Positions 1 through 9,361 of a DNA stretch of 64,000 nucleotides are shown here, piece after piece (within the stretch, counting starts at the first letter, position 1; every line of letters begins with the position of its first letter). The DNA is taken from contig JADJWP010000002.1 in the NCBI GenBank assembly GCA_016716305.1, forward strand, positions 2,478,501-2,542,500, given 5' to 3'. The translations under genes were made by a program, and so were the position numbers. The notes beneath the pieces are model-generated. The model was not told the DNA's origin, did no database searches, and worked only from the letters and a program-made list of their open reading frames with translations. The stretch comes from Chloracidobacterium sp. (lineage in GTDB: Bacteria > Acidobacteriota > Blastocatellia > Pyrinomonadales > Pyrinomonadaceae).

Positions 1-189
1 GGCCAGGATCCTTCCGGACAGGTTCTTGTGATCGTTTCGTACACTCTGATAGGTACAACGATCGCCGGAACGATGATCTATATCTTTCTTGATTACTTTC
101 TTGCCGAGCGGGCGAAGACAAGAAAGCGTGAGATGTTTCCGACCAAGCGGCAGACCCGCCGGCGCAACCCGATAAGGCTCGGAAAATAG
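1..189 (+). CDS. mreD: MreD C-terminal fragment (rod-shape membrane protein), cut by window edge
   Basis: The frame open from base 1 ends at a TAG 12 bases before mrdA and encodes the last 62 residues of a protein. A hydrophobic stretch near residues 8-35 (IVSYTLIGTT...) is followed by a very basic tail (RRRNPIRLGK). The sequence is too short for family recognition by itself. The call rests on the usual order mreC-mreD-mrdA-rodA and on the membrane-then-basic-tail architecture expected for MreD, an inner-membrane partner of the MreB elongation complex. The start lies outside the window. It could be another small membrane protein, but the context is strong. Confidence 0.65.
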   Translation, partial: GQDPSGQVLVIVSYTLIGTTIAGTMIYIFLDYFLAERAKTRKREMFPTKRQTRRRNPIRLGK

Positions 190-201
190 AGCACCTTTGT
201 T

Positions 202-2076
202 ATGAAGTTGAACGAAAATGCTCAGAATCTCGGAGCAAGGATCGGAACGATACAGATCGTAGCGTTTCTGCTTCTTACGATACTCGGTGTTCGGCTCTAT
301 TACCTGCAGGTCGTCAAGGGCGATTACTACAGCGAACGTGCCGAGAACCAGCGGATCCGGCTGATCCCGATACCGGCGCCTCGGGGGGCCATCTTCGACC
401 GGAACGGCAAGATCCTTGTAGATTCGCGGCCCACCTTTAATGTCGTTCTCTCGAATGAACCTCTGAAGCAGATCGCCGTCGAAGAACGTGTTGATGAATA
501 TGCCGAAGGGCTGAACCTCGAACCTCAGTTCGTTATCGAGCGGCTCAATGCGATCAAAAAGCAAAACGATTTTGAGACCCTTGTGCTGAAAGACAATGCG
601 TCGATGCAGGACATTGCCTGGGTCGAGGCTCATTCGTTGGAATACCCTGAGCTTCGGATCGAACTCCAGCCGCAAAGATTTTATCCGCATGGCACAAACA
701 TGGCTCACGTCCTTGGCTATGTGGGAGAAATAAGTCCGAAGCAGCTCGAATCCGAGACGTTCAAGCAAAAAGGCTTTCGGCCGGGCGATATCATCGGCAA
801 GGGCGGACTTGAGGAATACTACGATGAGTTTCTGCGGGGCAGGCCCGGTTACCGCAAAGTGATCGTGGACAGCCGCGGCCGGATACAAAGCGAGATCGAG
901 GTCGTGCCGCCGCAATCGGGCCAGGATCTTGTTTCAACGATCGATCTTGACCTCCAGATGGCCGCCGAACAGCAGCTTGCGGCCTCGGTGACCAAGCGCG
1001 GAACGATCATTGCGATGGATCCGAACAATGGCGAATTACTTGCCCTTGCCTCGTGGCCCTCGTTCGACCCCAACGTCTTCGTTCAGGGAAGCAAGACACG
1101 TGAAGGGCGCAAACAGATCGCCGCATATTGGCAGGAACCTCAGCGGCCGCTCTTTAACCGTGCGATCCAGGGCCGATATCCGCCCGGTTCGACATGGAAG
1201 ATCCCGGAATCGCTCGGGGCGCTGCAGCAGGGTGTCATCACGGTTCAGAATTCGAACATGGCGTGCGGCGGCGGCATTCAGATCGGAAACAAATTCACAC
1301 GCTGTATGGGCAGCCACGGCTCGCCGCCCTTAAGCTACGCGATCACCAAATCGTGCGATGGCTATTATTACCGGCTCGCGCTAAAGATGAAGGTCGAGGG
1401 CCTGATCGAAATGATCGAGATGTTCGGTTACGACCAGCGGAGCGGGATCGATCTTCCGAATGAAAAGGTCTCGCAGACGCCGAAGAGCTGGAAACCGATA
1501 ATCGAAAAACGCGAAGGCAAATGGAGCGACATCCGCACGGTTTATGCCTCGATCGGTCAGGACACGGTGTGGGTTACACCGATCTCGATGCTCAGGGCAG
1601 TTGCAAGCATCGGCGCTCACGGGAAGATGTATGTGCCGCATTTCCTTAAGGAATTCAAACCGATAAGCGGCACGGATAATTTTGAAGCACGGCCGGGCTT
1701 CGGATTTCAGCGGCCCGAGCCGAAAGACATCCCGATGACCCCTGAGCAGGAAGAGGTCATGGTCAAAGGAATGTGGGCCGTCGTAAACGGCGGCGGAACG
1801 GCGGCAGGTATTGCGATACCCGGCTTTGATGTCGCGGGCAAGACCGGGACGGCGCAGGTCGCTGAACTCGGAAAGGACGTTGGCGACAAGAAAGACCACG
1901 CCTGGTTCGTCAGCTTTGCTCCGGCGTACAAGCCGGAGATCGCCGTCATCGCCCTGATCGAAAACGTCGGTTTTGGCGGAAGCCATGCCGCTCCGGCAGT
2001 GAAGGGAGTTTATGAGGCTTATCTGGCAAAACGCGGCGGCGGTCCGGTTCAGACTGACGAGATCGCAAAAAAGTAA
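202..2076 (+). CDS. mrdA: Penicillin-binding protein 2, peptidoglycan transpeptidase of the elongasome
   Basis: This is a class B PBP (624 residues, normal for PBP2). It has a single N-terminal membrane anchor (about residues 15-35), a pedestal/dimerisation region starting with the conserved PRGAIFDRNG, and a C-terminal transpeptidase domain. The catalytic motifs are all visible: S330-T-W-K333, S384-C-D386 (the SxD form usual in PBP2) and K547-T-G. It crosslinks new peptidoglycan during side-wall growth together with the RodA glycosyltransferase. It lies 12 bases after the mreD-like gene and 16 bases before rodA, so it is very likely co-transcribed with them. Nothing is missing. Confidence 0.95.
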   Translation: MKLNENAQNLGARIGTIQIVAFLLLTILGVRLYYLQVVKGDYYSERAENQRIRLIPIPAPRGAIFDRNGKILVDSRPTFNVVLSNEPLKQIAVEERVDEYAEGLNLEPQFVIERLNAIKKQNDFETLVLKDNASMQDIAWVEAHSLEYPELRIELQPQRFYPHGTNMAHVLGYVGEISPKQLESETFKQKGFRPGDIIGKGGLEEYYDEFLRGRPGYRKVIVDSRGRIQSEIEVVPPQSGQDLVSTIDLDLQMAAEQQLAASVTKRGTIIAMDPNNGELLALASWPSFDPNVFVQGSKTREGRKQIAAYWQEPQRPLFNRAIQGRYPPGSTWKIPESLGALQQGVITVQNSNMACGGGIQIGNKFTRCMGSHGSPPLSYAITKSCDGYYYRLALKMKVEGLIEMIEMFGYDQRSGIDLPNEKVSQTPKSWKPIIEKREGKWSDIRTVYASIGQDTVWVTPISMLRAVASIGAHGKMYVPHFLKEFKPISGTDNFEARPGFGFQRPEPKDIPMTPEQEEVMVKGMWAVVNGGGTAAGIAIPGFDVAGKTGTAQVAELGKDVGDKKDHAWFVSFAPAYKPEIAVIALIENVGFGGSHAAPAVKGVYEAYLAKRGGGPVQTDEIAKK

Positions 2077-2092
2077 CGGCTGAGAATAGAAG

Positions 2093-3211
2093 ATGGTAGC
2101 GATAATCGAAAGACGGGATCTGCGTGATTTTGACTGGTTGACGACCATTGTCGCTATTGCCATCGCCTGTTTTGGCGTCTGGCAGATCCATAATGCGGTC
2201 CCGAATGCGGATACATGGTCAAAGCAGCTGATCGGGCTGGCGATCGCGATGTTCGCATTCGTGATAGTCGCCTTTTCTGACTATCGACGGATCATCGATG
2301 CCGCTCCGGTCTTTTATGCTGTCGGTCTGCTGTTGCTGTTTTTGGTGATAACGCCGCTCGGCGTCGAGGTCAACGGGCAGAAAGCATGGCTGCGTTTACC
2401 CGTGATCGGGCAGTTTCAACCGTCAGAGTTTGCCAAGATCCCGACGGTGCTGATGCTCGCAAAATACTTCGGTGCCCGGAAATCGGGAACGCTTCAGCTA
2501 ACGGAGGTCTTTGTCGGCCTGGCGATACTCGCCGGACCGGTCGGGTTGATAATGCTTGAGCCGGATGCAGGCCAGGCGATCACATATTTCCCGATCCTCG
2601 CCGCGGTGTTCTTTCTTTCTGCGATCAAGATCCGTTACGTTGTCATCGCTCTTGTGGCGGCCGCGATATTCGTGCCGACCGCATTCTACGTCGGGATCCA
2701 GACCGGCGTTATCAAGCGGTATCAGCAAGAACGCGTCATGGCGATCATCGATCCGGAAAGCGCCGATCCGCGTGGATACGGCTATCACACGGTCCAGTCA
2801 ATGATCACGGTCGGTAAGGGCGGACTTTCCGGCATCAAGGGCGATAGCGAGACCTCTCAAAGCGTGCTGAAGTTCCTGCCCGAGCCGCAAACAGATTTTA
2901 TTTTTGCAGTTACGGCGGAAAATACCGGCTTTGTCGGGTGTATCGCGCTCCTTTTTGCATACGCGATGCTGATCTCGCGCCTGATCAGCGGAGCTCGCGA
3001 AGCTAACGACCGTGCCGGGATGCTTGTTATAATGTCGATAGCGACGGCGCTTGCGTTTCAGATATTCCTGAATATCGGAATGACGCTTGGCTTCCTGCCA
3101 GTCATCGGTGTACCGCTGCCGTTAATGAGCGCCGGACTGTCGGCGCTGCTTTCGACATTCCTTGCGATCGGGTTCGTGGTCAGTATCCGAATGCGTAGAT
3201 TTGTCAATTAA
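2093..3211 (+). CDS. rodA: RodA, SEDS-family peptidoglycan glycosyltransferase
   Basis: This 372-residue polytopic protein has about ten predicted membrane segments, as in the SEDS family (RodA/FtsW/SpoVE). Recognisable motifs are QPSEF (residues 109-113), LEPD (155-158), the PEPQTDFIFA loop, whose D268 corresponds to the proposed catalytic Asp, and PLMSAGLS (343-350). RodA polymerises lipid II into glycan strands and works as a complex with PBP2. The gene begins 16 bases after mrdA. Its position after PBP2 favours RodA over FtsW. Confidence 0.95.
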   Translation: MVAIIERRDLRDFDWLTTIVAIAIACFGVWQIHNAVPNADTWSKQLIGLAIAMFAFVIVAFSDYRRIIDAAPVFYAVGLLLLFLVITPLGVEVNGQKAWLRLPVIGQFQPSEFAKIPTVLMLAKYFGARKSGTLQLTEVFVGLAILAGPVGLIMLEPDAGQAITYFPILAAVFFLSAIKIRYVVIALVAAAIFVPTAFYVGIQTGVIKRYQQERVMAIIDPESADPRGYGYHTVQSMITVGKGGLSGIKGDSETSQSVLKFLPEPQTDFIFAVTAENTGFVGCIALLFAYAMLISRLISGAREANDRAGMLVIMSIATALAFQIFLNIGMTLGFLPVIGVPLPLMSAGLSALLSTFLAIGFVVSIRMRRFVN

Positions 3212-3240
3212 GTGGTGGCCGGAAGGTCATTGAGGTTTTT

Positions 3241-5793
3241 ATGGCAAGAGAAAGAAAGATCGTTGAACGAGAGGTCGGATCGATAGAATCGCGGAGCGGA
3301 CTCGGGACAAAAGCTCTTTGGTTTTTGATGGCGGTCCTTCTTGCGGTCTCGGCCGGTGCGATCACGGGCGTACTTGCGTCTTATTATCTGAATAATTCGC
3401 GCTACTCCGTCGAAGTGTCTGCGCTTGCAACATACAGGCCGCCGCAGGTGACCACGATATATGCCGACGACGGCGAGACCGTACTTGCCGAATTTGCGAT
3501 CGAAAAGCGGATCCCTATCAAAGAGCAGGACATCCCGAAAAATGTCGAGAATGCACTTCTCGCGATCGAAGATTACCGGTATTACGATCATATCGGTATC
3601 GATCCCTATCGAATTGTCGGCGTTGTCTTCAAGAACTTTACGACCGGCAGAATGGAAGGTGCCTCGACCATAACTCAGCAACTGGCCAAGAACTTGTTCC
3701 TTTACAAGGACCAGACCTATTCGCGAAAGATCAACGAGTGGATGGTAGCTCTTCAGATCGAGCGTTTTTATACCAAGCGTCAGATCCTCGAGATGTACAT
3801 GAATTATGTGTTTCTTGGTGCGGGCGCGTATGGATTTGAGGCCGGTTCGAAGACCTATTTCGGCAAATCCCTGAAAGAGCTGAATCTTGAAGAAGCCGCT
3901 CTGCTTGCAGCGATCCCGAAATCGCCGGAATATTCGCCAACGCGGAACATGGAAAAGGCCAAGGCTCGCCGCGATATCGTGCTCGATCAGATGGCAAAAT
4001 ACGGGTATGTTTCGAATGATGAGGCTGAGGCCGCGAAAGCCAAACCGATCAAACTTGCCGACACGGCATATTACCAGGCGCTTCCGAAATCGACGCCTTG
4101 GGATTATCCGGTCGAAGAGATCCGGAAGTACCTCGAAGACAAATATACGACGCGCGTTGCACAGGGCGGGCTGAAGGTTTACACGACCATCAACGTAGAA
4201 GCGCAAAAGATAGCGACCAAAACGATCAGAGAAAAACTTCGGGCCTATGACCGCGGACGCAAGTGGCGTTCGGATTACCAGAACGTGCTTGTTGATCCGG
4301 ACGGACAGCCATTGACGGATGAAAAGGACATTACAAAGGTCCTTAACACCTATAAACACGCCGATTGGTACGGTGACGAATATGACGAGGGCGAATACAT
4401 CAAGGGCCTTGTCGTTCGGGCCAATCCGGCAGCCGATGAAGTGGGTGTAAGATTTGGCCGGTACAAGGCCGTGGTTCGACCGAAGGACATGGGCCGGAGC
4501 GGGAAGCGTCCGAAGGACGAGCTTAAGCCCGGCTTTCTCGCCGAGTTCCTGATCAAGAAGGTAGACAATCAGAATCAGATACTCGAGGTCGAGTTGGCAC
4601 AGGTCCCCGAGGTTCAGGCGGCGATCGTTTCGATCAACGCCAAGAACGGCGAGATCGTCGCGATGGTCGGCGGTTACGACTATCATACCAATCGCTTTAA
4701 CAACGCGACGCAGGGATTGAGGCAGACCGGCTCGGCGTACAAGCCGTTCATCTATGCGGCGGCGGTCGAAGACGGCATGACCCCCGATATGCTCGTTAGC
4801 GGTGCCCCGATCAAGCGCGGTGGCTGGCAGCCTTCCAATTACGACGGTTCGCCGAGCCATCCGAATGTTCCGATGAAGGTCGCGTTGGCCAAATCGTACA
4901 ACCTCGCCGCGGTCCACCTTCTGGAACAGGTCGGGATCCAGGCCGGCGGACAAATGGTGAGGCGGTTCGGGATCACGAACCCGATGGCCCCGAGTCTGCC
5001 GTCAGCGCTCGGTGCGTCCGAAGCCTCGCTGCTCGAAATGGTCGCTGCATATTCGGCATTTCCGAACAAAGGCATCCGCATGCAGCCGCATCTGATCAGA
5101 AAGGTCTACAGCCGTGACGGTTCGCTGCTGGAAGAATATGACGGATCGAGCTCGAAGGTGATGAGCGAATATGTCGCATTGACAATGGTCGATATGATGC
5201 GCGGCGTCACCTCAGGCGGCGGGACGGCTCCGGGTGCGAGTGCGGGCGGCCATCCGCTGGCAGGCAAGACGGGTACGGTCAACAAACACACTGACGTCTG
5301 GTTTGTCGGTTACACGCCGTCGTACGTGACCGGCGTTTGGATGGGAAATCCGCTTCGAAAGGAATCGCTCGGTGCCGGCATGACCGGCGGCGGAACGGCA
5401 CTTCCGATCTTCAATTCGTTCATGATCCCGTTCATGAAAGATAAGCCCCGCGAGAGTTTTCCACGGACGCCGCCAATGCCGTCAGAGATCCGATCACTGA
5501 TGGAACGCAACCGTCGCGAAGAACTTGAAAAGCTCGCGCGTGCCGATCTGCAGGCTGCAAAGTCAGGCGCGGTGACGACGGCGACCCAGCCTGAATCGGC
5601 CGATTCGACGACCGCTGCACCGGCAGGTACCGGGTCCGATACAGAAAAGAGCATCGATATCCAACGGTCCAATCCGGGCAACGACCCGCCGCCGCCAGTT
5701 CGCCCGGTCACCCAGCCGCCGCCCGCAAGAAACAACGACCCGCCGTCGGCTCCTGAGGGGACGAAGCGAAAAGGCAAGAAAGGCGAAGGTTAA
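3241..5793 (+). CDS. mrcA: Class A penicillin-binding protein 1A (bifunctional glycosyltransferase/transpeptidase)
   Basis: This is a full-length PBP1A-type enzyme of 850 residues. A membrane anchor (about residues 27-50) is followed by a GT51 domain, with catalytic E110 in EDYRYYDHIGID and G140-ASTITQQ. The transpeptidase domain has S498-A-Y-K501, S552-Y-N554 and K676-T-G. The last 80 or so residues form a low-complexity tail rich in Ser, Thr, Ala and finally Pro (DPPPPVRP...), ending in Lys/Gly. The gene begins 29 bases after rodA and ends at a hairpin terminator, so it is probably the last gene of the mreD-mrdA-rodA operon. A long open frame on the opposite strand is a codon-bias shadow. 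Confidence 0.94.
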   Translation: MARERKIVEREVGSIESRSGLGTKALWFLMAVLLAVSAGAITGVLASYYLNNSRYSVEVSALATYRPPQVTTIYADDGETVLAEFAIEKRIPIKEQDIPKNVENALLAIEDYRYYDHIGIDPYRIVGVVFKNFTTGRMEGASTITQQLAKNLFLYKDQTYSRKINEWMVALQIERFYTKRQILEMYMNYVFLGAGAYGFEAGSKTYFGKSLKELNLEEAALLAAIPKSPEYSPTRNMEKAKARRDIVLDQMAKYGYVSNDEAEAAKAKPIKLADTAYYQALPKSTPWDYPVEEIRKYLEDKYTTRVAQGGLKVYTTINVEAQKIATKTIREKLRAYDRGRKWRSDYQNVLVDPDGQPLTDEKDITKVLNTYKHADWYGDEYDEGEYIKGLVVRANPAADEVGVRFGRYKAVVRPKDMGRSGKRPKDELKPGFLAEFLIKKVDNQNQILEVELAQVPEVQAAIVSINAKNGEIVAMVGGYDYHTNRFNNATQGLRQTGSAYKPFIYAAAVEDGMTPDMLVSGAPIKRGGWQPSNYDGSPSHPNVPMKVALAKSYNLAAVHLLEQVGIQAGGQMVRRFGITNPMAPSLPSALGASEASLLEMVAAYSAFPNKGIRMQPHLIRKVYSRDGSLLEEYDGSSSKVMSEYVALTMVDMMRGVTSGGGTAPGASAGGHPLAGKTGTVNKHTDVWFVGYTPSYVTGVWMGNPLRKESLGAGMTGGGTALPIFNSFMIPFMKDKPRESFPRTPPMPSEIRSLMERNRREELEKLARADLQAAKSGAVTTATQPESADSTTAAPAGTGSDTEKSIDIQRSNPGNDPPPPVRPVTQPPPARNNDPPSAPEGTKRKGKKGEG

Positions 5794-5828
5794 TTTTCGC
5801 AGTTCAGCGTTGAATGTGCTTTAGCAAA

Positions 5829-5857
5829 AAAGCCCGGAGTCATTCGCTCCGGGCTTT
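5829..5857. terminator. Bidirectional intrinsic terminator between PBP1A and esterase genes
   Basis: An 11-bp perfect stem (AAAGCCCGGAG / CTCCGGGCTTT) with a 7-base loop lies between two convergent genes. The plus strand has a T-rich tail (TTTCACTTTT) and the minus strand reads into a T run, so it can stop transcription from both sides. Confidence 0.85.
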
Positions 5858-5862
5858 CACTT

Positions 5863-6600
5863 TTATCGTTCACAAAATCTGCCGAGATAATATGGCAGCA
5901 TCTTACGCCACCACGGCCAATCGTGATTTACGTCGTGTCCCCATAGCTCGAGCAGGTGAGGGATCCCTTTCGAATGCAGAACGCCCGATAGGTCGCGGCT
6001 GCGGTCCGGCGCCTCGTATGAACCCTGGCCCGAAACGATGACGATCGAATCTGCATTGCGAAGCCGCGGAAGGTGATGATCGTCGTTGAGATTCTTGAGA
6101 TACATCATCGGGTTATTGAAATAGACGTTGTCGTCGAAGTAGCTCTCAAGATAATTATAGATATTGTAGCTTCCGCTCATCGCGATGGTTCCGCGAAACG
6201 CATCGGAATGTTTGAAATAGGTATTTGCCGCGAGAAACGCTCCGAGACTGGCTCCGGTCGTGAGTGGGCGGGCGTCGTTGCCGCATTCGTTCCGGATAAG
6301 AGGCAGCACCTCGTCGGTGATATAGCGGTCATACCGCGCGAGCATCTCGACCTTCCATGCCGGATGCGATTCTTTGTTCAAAAGGCTGTACTTATTAACT
6401 GAATTGATCGAATACGCGCGGATCAGGCCGTTCTCGATGAACCACTTGATCGAATCCACCAGATAGAACCGTTCATACTCAAGATAATCCGCCGCTGCCG
6501 TCGGGAACATCAGCAGCGGGTAGCCTGCGTGTCCGTATGCCACAAGCGGCATGTCCATGTTCAGATTGTGGCTGTACCACGAGGTTATGTCGCGTCTCAT
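5863..6600 (-). CDS. Esterase-family alpha/beta hydrolase
   Basis: The protein has 245 residues starting at MRRDITSW. It looks like a cytoplasmic alpha/beta hydrolase of the esterase/lipase superfamily (COG4947-like). The nucleophile elbow is G-A-S118-L-G and a late His in WGHDVNHDW (H222 or H226) would complete the triad. There is no signal peptide. The frame can be extended 12 codons to a TTG, but ATG at 6600 is preferred because GGAG (6613-6616) lies 12 bases upstream. The substrate is unknown. The gene ends just before the shared terminator. Confidence 0.8.
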   Translation of the reverse strand: MRRDITSWYSHNLNMDMPLVAYGHAGYPLLMFPTAAADYLEYERFYLVDSIKWFIENGLIRAYSINSVNKYSLLNKESHPAWKVEMLARYDRYITDEVLPLIRNECGNDARPLTTGASLGAFLAANTYFKHSDAFRGTIAMSGSYNIYNYLESYFDDNVYFNNPMMYLKNLNDDHHLPRLRNADSIVIVSGQGSYEAPDRSRDLSGVLHSKGIPHLLELWGHDVNHDWPWWRKMLPYYLGRFCER

Positions 6601-6677
6601 AAAAAAACTCTGCTCCAAAAGAAAAGAGGTTCTCAATAATCGAAAACCTCAATTCTATAACGAAATTCTGAAATCGC

Positions 6678-6998
6678 TTAATTCGCTGAGGTCAGCTTGA
6701 GGCCCGCGATACCGGCAATTATCAGAAAAATACAGGCGATACGGACAATATCCCTGGGCTCATCAAATAAAAACATCCCCAAGATCGCAGCACCGACCGT
6801 GCCGATACCGGTCCAAACCGCATAAGCTGTTCCGATCGGCAGTGTTTTTACGGCAAGCGAAAGGAAGTAAAAACTCGCGATCATCAGCACACCGGTAATA
6901 AGGCTGGGCACGAGCCGTGTCCAGCCTTCGGTATATTTCAGCCCGATCGCCCATGCGATCTCAAGCAATCCGGCTATGGCGAGATAGGTCCAGTTCAT
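6678..6998 (-). CDS. sugE: SMR-family guanidinium exporter (SugE/Gdx type)
   Basis: This 106-residue protein has four membrane segments, typical of small multidrug resistance proteins. The N-terminal LLE13IAWAIGLKYTEG pattern (conserved E13, then W and GLK) matches the SugE/Gdx branch rather than EmrE/QacE. Gdx proteins are known to exchange guanidinium for protons. The gene follows the lipoprotein gene on the same strand with 64 bases between. That leader was inspected for a guanidine-II riboswitch, but the two GGACGA occurrences are not in convincing hairpins. Start ATG at 6998. Confidence 0.88.
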   Translation of the reverse strand: MNWTYLAIAGLLEIAWAIGLKYTEGWTRLVPSLITGVLMIASFYFLSLAVKTLPIGTAYAVWTGIGTVGAAILGMFLFDEPRDIVRIACIFLIIAGIAGLKLTSAN

Positions 6999-7062
6999 GA
7001 TCGTCCGGGATAATGTCGGTCTCTGTAAGTCCGAAATGGGCTCGTCCTGCGAATAATCACAG

Positions 7063-8028
7063 CTACTTTACGACCGTGATCTCTCTCGATGTCGAGTTAT
7101 AGCCGCCGTTGTCGACTACGTTCCCGTCTTTATCGACGAGTTCGAGCTTGATCGTATGTTTTCCGGCGGTCCAGCCTGAAAGCCAGAGCGGTGCCCACTT
7201 TTCGATCATTTTCGGCTCACCGCCGTTGACCGAATAGCGTACGCGATATTCACCGCCGTCGCCGACGAGCTTGGCATTTGCCAACCAAAAATCGATCATT
7301 ATCGGGTCAGCGTCCGCCGCCTTGTATTCGCCCTTAGGCCGGCTATAAGTCAAGAGCGGTTTTTTGACATCGATCGCACCGCCGGTCGATACGGGCATGT
7401 CCTTACCCTCGGGTGTTGGCTTCGGTGCAGCGTTCGTGTTCGCATTCGCATTCGAATTCGACATTTGCTGGCCGGAATTGGTCGTTGCCGGCAGATCGAG
7501 GTTTGCTTCGCCATTCTTGACCGTAAACTTCACGACGTCAAAGGCGCCTTCGTTCTTGTAGCTTTCGTGCCACGGCCGCGAGGCAAATACTCGGAGCGTG
7601 TGTTCGCCGTCGGGGACGTTTCGGAGCTCAAACTCCTGCTCGATGTTGTAATAGGCCTCGTAAGCCTGATTGTCGAGGATCACGTGGATGTGATTGCCCA
7701 TTTTTGTCTCAGGATCCATCCCGGGTCTGTAGCCTTTCAGATCTCCGCCAACGGCAAGCTGAACCCGAACGGTGGAAGATTCGACCGTGGCGCCGTCAAC
7801 CGGAGCAGTTATCGCAACCTCGGGTGCGGCCGAATCCTGCTCGCCCCGAGCCGCCATCATGTCCTTGATGCGCTGCGGCGTGTCCGCAGGTGACAGGTTT
7901 ACGGGCCCGGCGGGTGCCGCGTTGGTATTAGCATTGCTCGAGTGGTTCGAATGTTCGGTTTGAGCACCGCCGCATGCGATCAGCATCATTGAGCATGTCA
8001 CGGCAAAAAAGATCGAAATATACTTCAT
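7063..8028 (-). CDS. Secreted lipoprotein with Ig-like domain, function unknown
   Basis: The protein has 321 residues with a clear lipobox (MLIA-C19-GG), so it should be lipid-anchored. A low-complexity Asn/Ser/Thr linker follows. Next comes an Ig-like segment starting PEVAITAPVDGATV with a GNHIHVILDN region reminiscent of domains annotated DUF4399 in other Gram-negative lipoproteins. A second Asn/Ala-rich linker leads to another beta-rich C-terminal part (PLLTYSRPKGEYK...). No catalytic motif is seen. It lies between lipB (23 bases upstream) and sugE on the same strand, possibly as one transcript. The function is unknown. Confidence 0.75.
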   Translation of the reverse strand: MKYISIFFAVTCSMMLIACGGAQTEHSNHSSNANTNAAPAGPVNLSPADTPQRIKDMMAARGEQDSAAPEVAITAPVDGATVESSTVRVQLAVGGDLKGYRPGMDPETKMGNHIHVILDNQAYEAYYNIEQEFELRNVPDGEHTLRVFASRPWHESYKNEGAFDVVKFTVKNGEANLDLPATTNSGQQMSNSNANANTNAAPKPTPEGKDMPVSTGGAIDVKKPLLTYSRPKGEYKAADADPIMIDFWLANAKLVGDGGEYRVRYSVNGGEPKMIEKWAPLWLSGWTAGKHTIKLELVDKDGNVVDNGGYNSTSREITVVK

Positions 8029-8051
8029 AATTCCCCCAAAATTCTACAACC

Positions 8052-8750
8052 CTAAACGACCGTTTCAGCGGCTGTAGCCATGCTTGTTGCTATCGAACTA
8101 TCCGCGAGAACGTGTTCGATCCCGAAAACGGCCGAAAAATTCGCGATCAATCGGTCCTCGACCTGTCTCAGATCGAGATCGCGGCCAAGCAGACGGTCCA
8201 TCGAGGTGACCGGTTCACCTTCGCAGGCAATGATCCAATCAAAATAACTAAGGTCGGTGTTCACGTTTAGTGCAAAACCGTGTGTCGTGACCCACCGTTT
8301 GATATGGATCCCGATCGCCGCGACCTTTCCATCGGACGTATGGACACCCGTCAGACCTTCGATGCGAAACGCTTCGATGTCGTGATCGGCCATGGTCCTG
8401 ATGAGCACTTCCTCAATGTCGCGGACATATCTATGAACGTCCTCGCGGTCCGGTGAAAGGCTAATGATCGGATATCCGACGATCTGGCCAAGGCCGTGAT
8501 ATGTGACCTTGCCGCCGCGGTCTGTCTCAAAGACCTCGGCATCGAGGCTTCTCAGAACCTCTGCCGAGGCCAGGATACCGCTTTCTTTCGCCCGTCGACC
8601 GATCGTGTAAGTATGAGGATGCTCGAGCAATAAGAGGTAGTCTCGCTCTCGACGTCCAATAACCTCGTGTTCAAGCGATCTTTGCAGGGTCAGAGCCGAA
8701 CCGTAGTCGATCCGGCCAAGACGTCGAACCTCTAGCTGCCTTTTGTGCAT
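8052..8750 (-). CDS. lipB: Octanoyltransferase LipB, lipoate biosynthesis
   Basis: LipB moves octanoyl from acyl carrier protein to lipoyl domains. The 232-residue sequence contains the family signature GGKVTYHGLGQ (residues 79-89), the catalytic lysine K142 (GKVAAIG) and the catalytic cysteine C176 (IIACEGEPVTS). The length is normal. The gene starts with ATG at 8750 and is divergent from the secreted-protein gene at 8800, leaving a 49-base shared upstream region. lipA is not in the window. Confidence 0.93.
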   Translation of the reverse strand: MHKRQLEVRRLGRIDYGSALTLQRSLEHEVIGRRERDYLLLLEHPHTYTIGRRAKESGILASAEVLRSLDAEVFETDRGGKVTYHGLGQIVGYPIISLSPDREDVHRYVRDIEEVLIRTMADHDIEAFRIEGLTGVHTSDGKVAAIGIHIKRWVTTHGFALNVNTDLSYFDWIIACEGEPVTSMDRLLGRDLDLRQVEDRLIANFSAVFGIEHVLADSSIATSMATAAETVV

Positions 8751-8799
8751 CTATACTATGATAAAATTTTACATTGGTTTTGAACAGGCAGGCTATCTA

Positions 8800-9339
8800 A
8801 TGAAAATATTGAGAATTCTATCGGTTTTGGTCGTCTCGACCACTATATTCGCTTTCGGGGCCGACGCCCAGACCCGCAAGACGCCGGCAAAACGACCGCC
8901 GACTCCAAAAGTCGTAACGACGAATACGGTGCCGGCGGCGACGGTAGCCGACACCAAAAGCGGCGCTGAAAAGCTCTCGATCCAGATAAAAAATGTAACA
9001 AAGTTCATTTATGCTCTCGGGGGCATCGCGCGGGGAATTGAGGATCTTGACAAGGAGGCGAGGACCAAGAAGATCGTCCAGGCAGCCATCGATCAGAACG
9101 AGACGAACAAGCGCGAGGTGATCCAGGCAATCAGAAACCTACAGGCGGGCTTGGCTACGCTTGAGGTGGAATTTCGAACGAAAGAACCTCTCAAGAGATA
9201 CCTGGTGCAGATACAGGGGATAACTGAATTGAGCAATCAGTCAGAAGACCTTGCCCGATCAGGACGATTCAGCGAATCGGGCAAGCCGCTGCTTCTTGTG
9301 GTCGAAAAGCTCTCTGATACGCTGGTTGCGATGCGGTAA
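8800..9339 (+). CDS. Secreted helical protein of unknown function
   Basis: The 179-residue product begins MKILRILSVLVV and has a good signal peptide ending near GADAQ. A short Pro/Thr-rich stretch follows, then a largely alpha-helical region with many charged residues (KEARTKKIVQAAIDQNETNKREVIQ...). No known domain is recognised. The frame extends upstream to an ATG inside lipB, but only the ATG at 8800 gives a signal peptide at the N terminus, so that start is used. It converges with the thioredoxin-like gene. Confidence 0.7.
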   Translation: MKILRILSVLVVSTTIFAFGADAQTRKTPAKRPPTPKVVTTNTVPAATVADTKSGAEKLSIQIKNVTKFIYALGGIARGIEDLDKEARTKKIVQAAIDQNETNKREVIQAIRNLQAGLATLEVEFRTKEPLKRYLVQIQGITELSNQSEDLARSGRFSESGKPLLLVVEKLSDTLVAMR

Positions 9340-9344
9340 CAATG

Positions 9345-9361
9345 AAGCCGGCCTACGGCTT
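9345..9361. terminator. Possible weak terminator hairpin
   Basis: A 6-bp stem (AAGCCG / CGGCTT) with a 5-base loop sits at the meeting point of two convergent genes and overlaps the end of the minus-strand gene. There is no strong T run, so this is only a candidate. Confidence 0.3.

Noticed and set aside
1381..2163. 260-codon minus-strand frame over the end of mrdA
   Set aside because: It lies antisense to the transpeptidase domain and has no sensible protein features.
3208..4953. 581-codon open frame on the minus strand over the PBP1A gene
   Set aside because: PBP1A on the plus strand has all catalytic motifs over the same bases. The antisense frame has no recognisable domain and is a product of codon bias.
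6999..7062. Possible guanidine-II (mini-ykkC) riboswitch before sugE
   Set aside because: The leader has two GGACGA occurrences, but neither sits in a stem with the expected G-rich/C-rich arms, so the pairing rule of that motif is not met.
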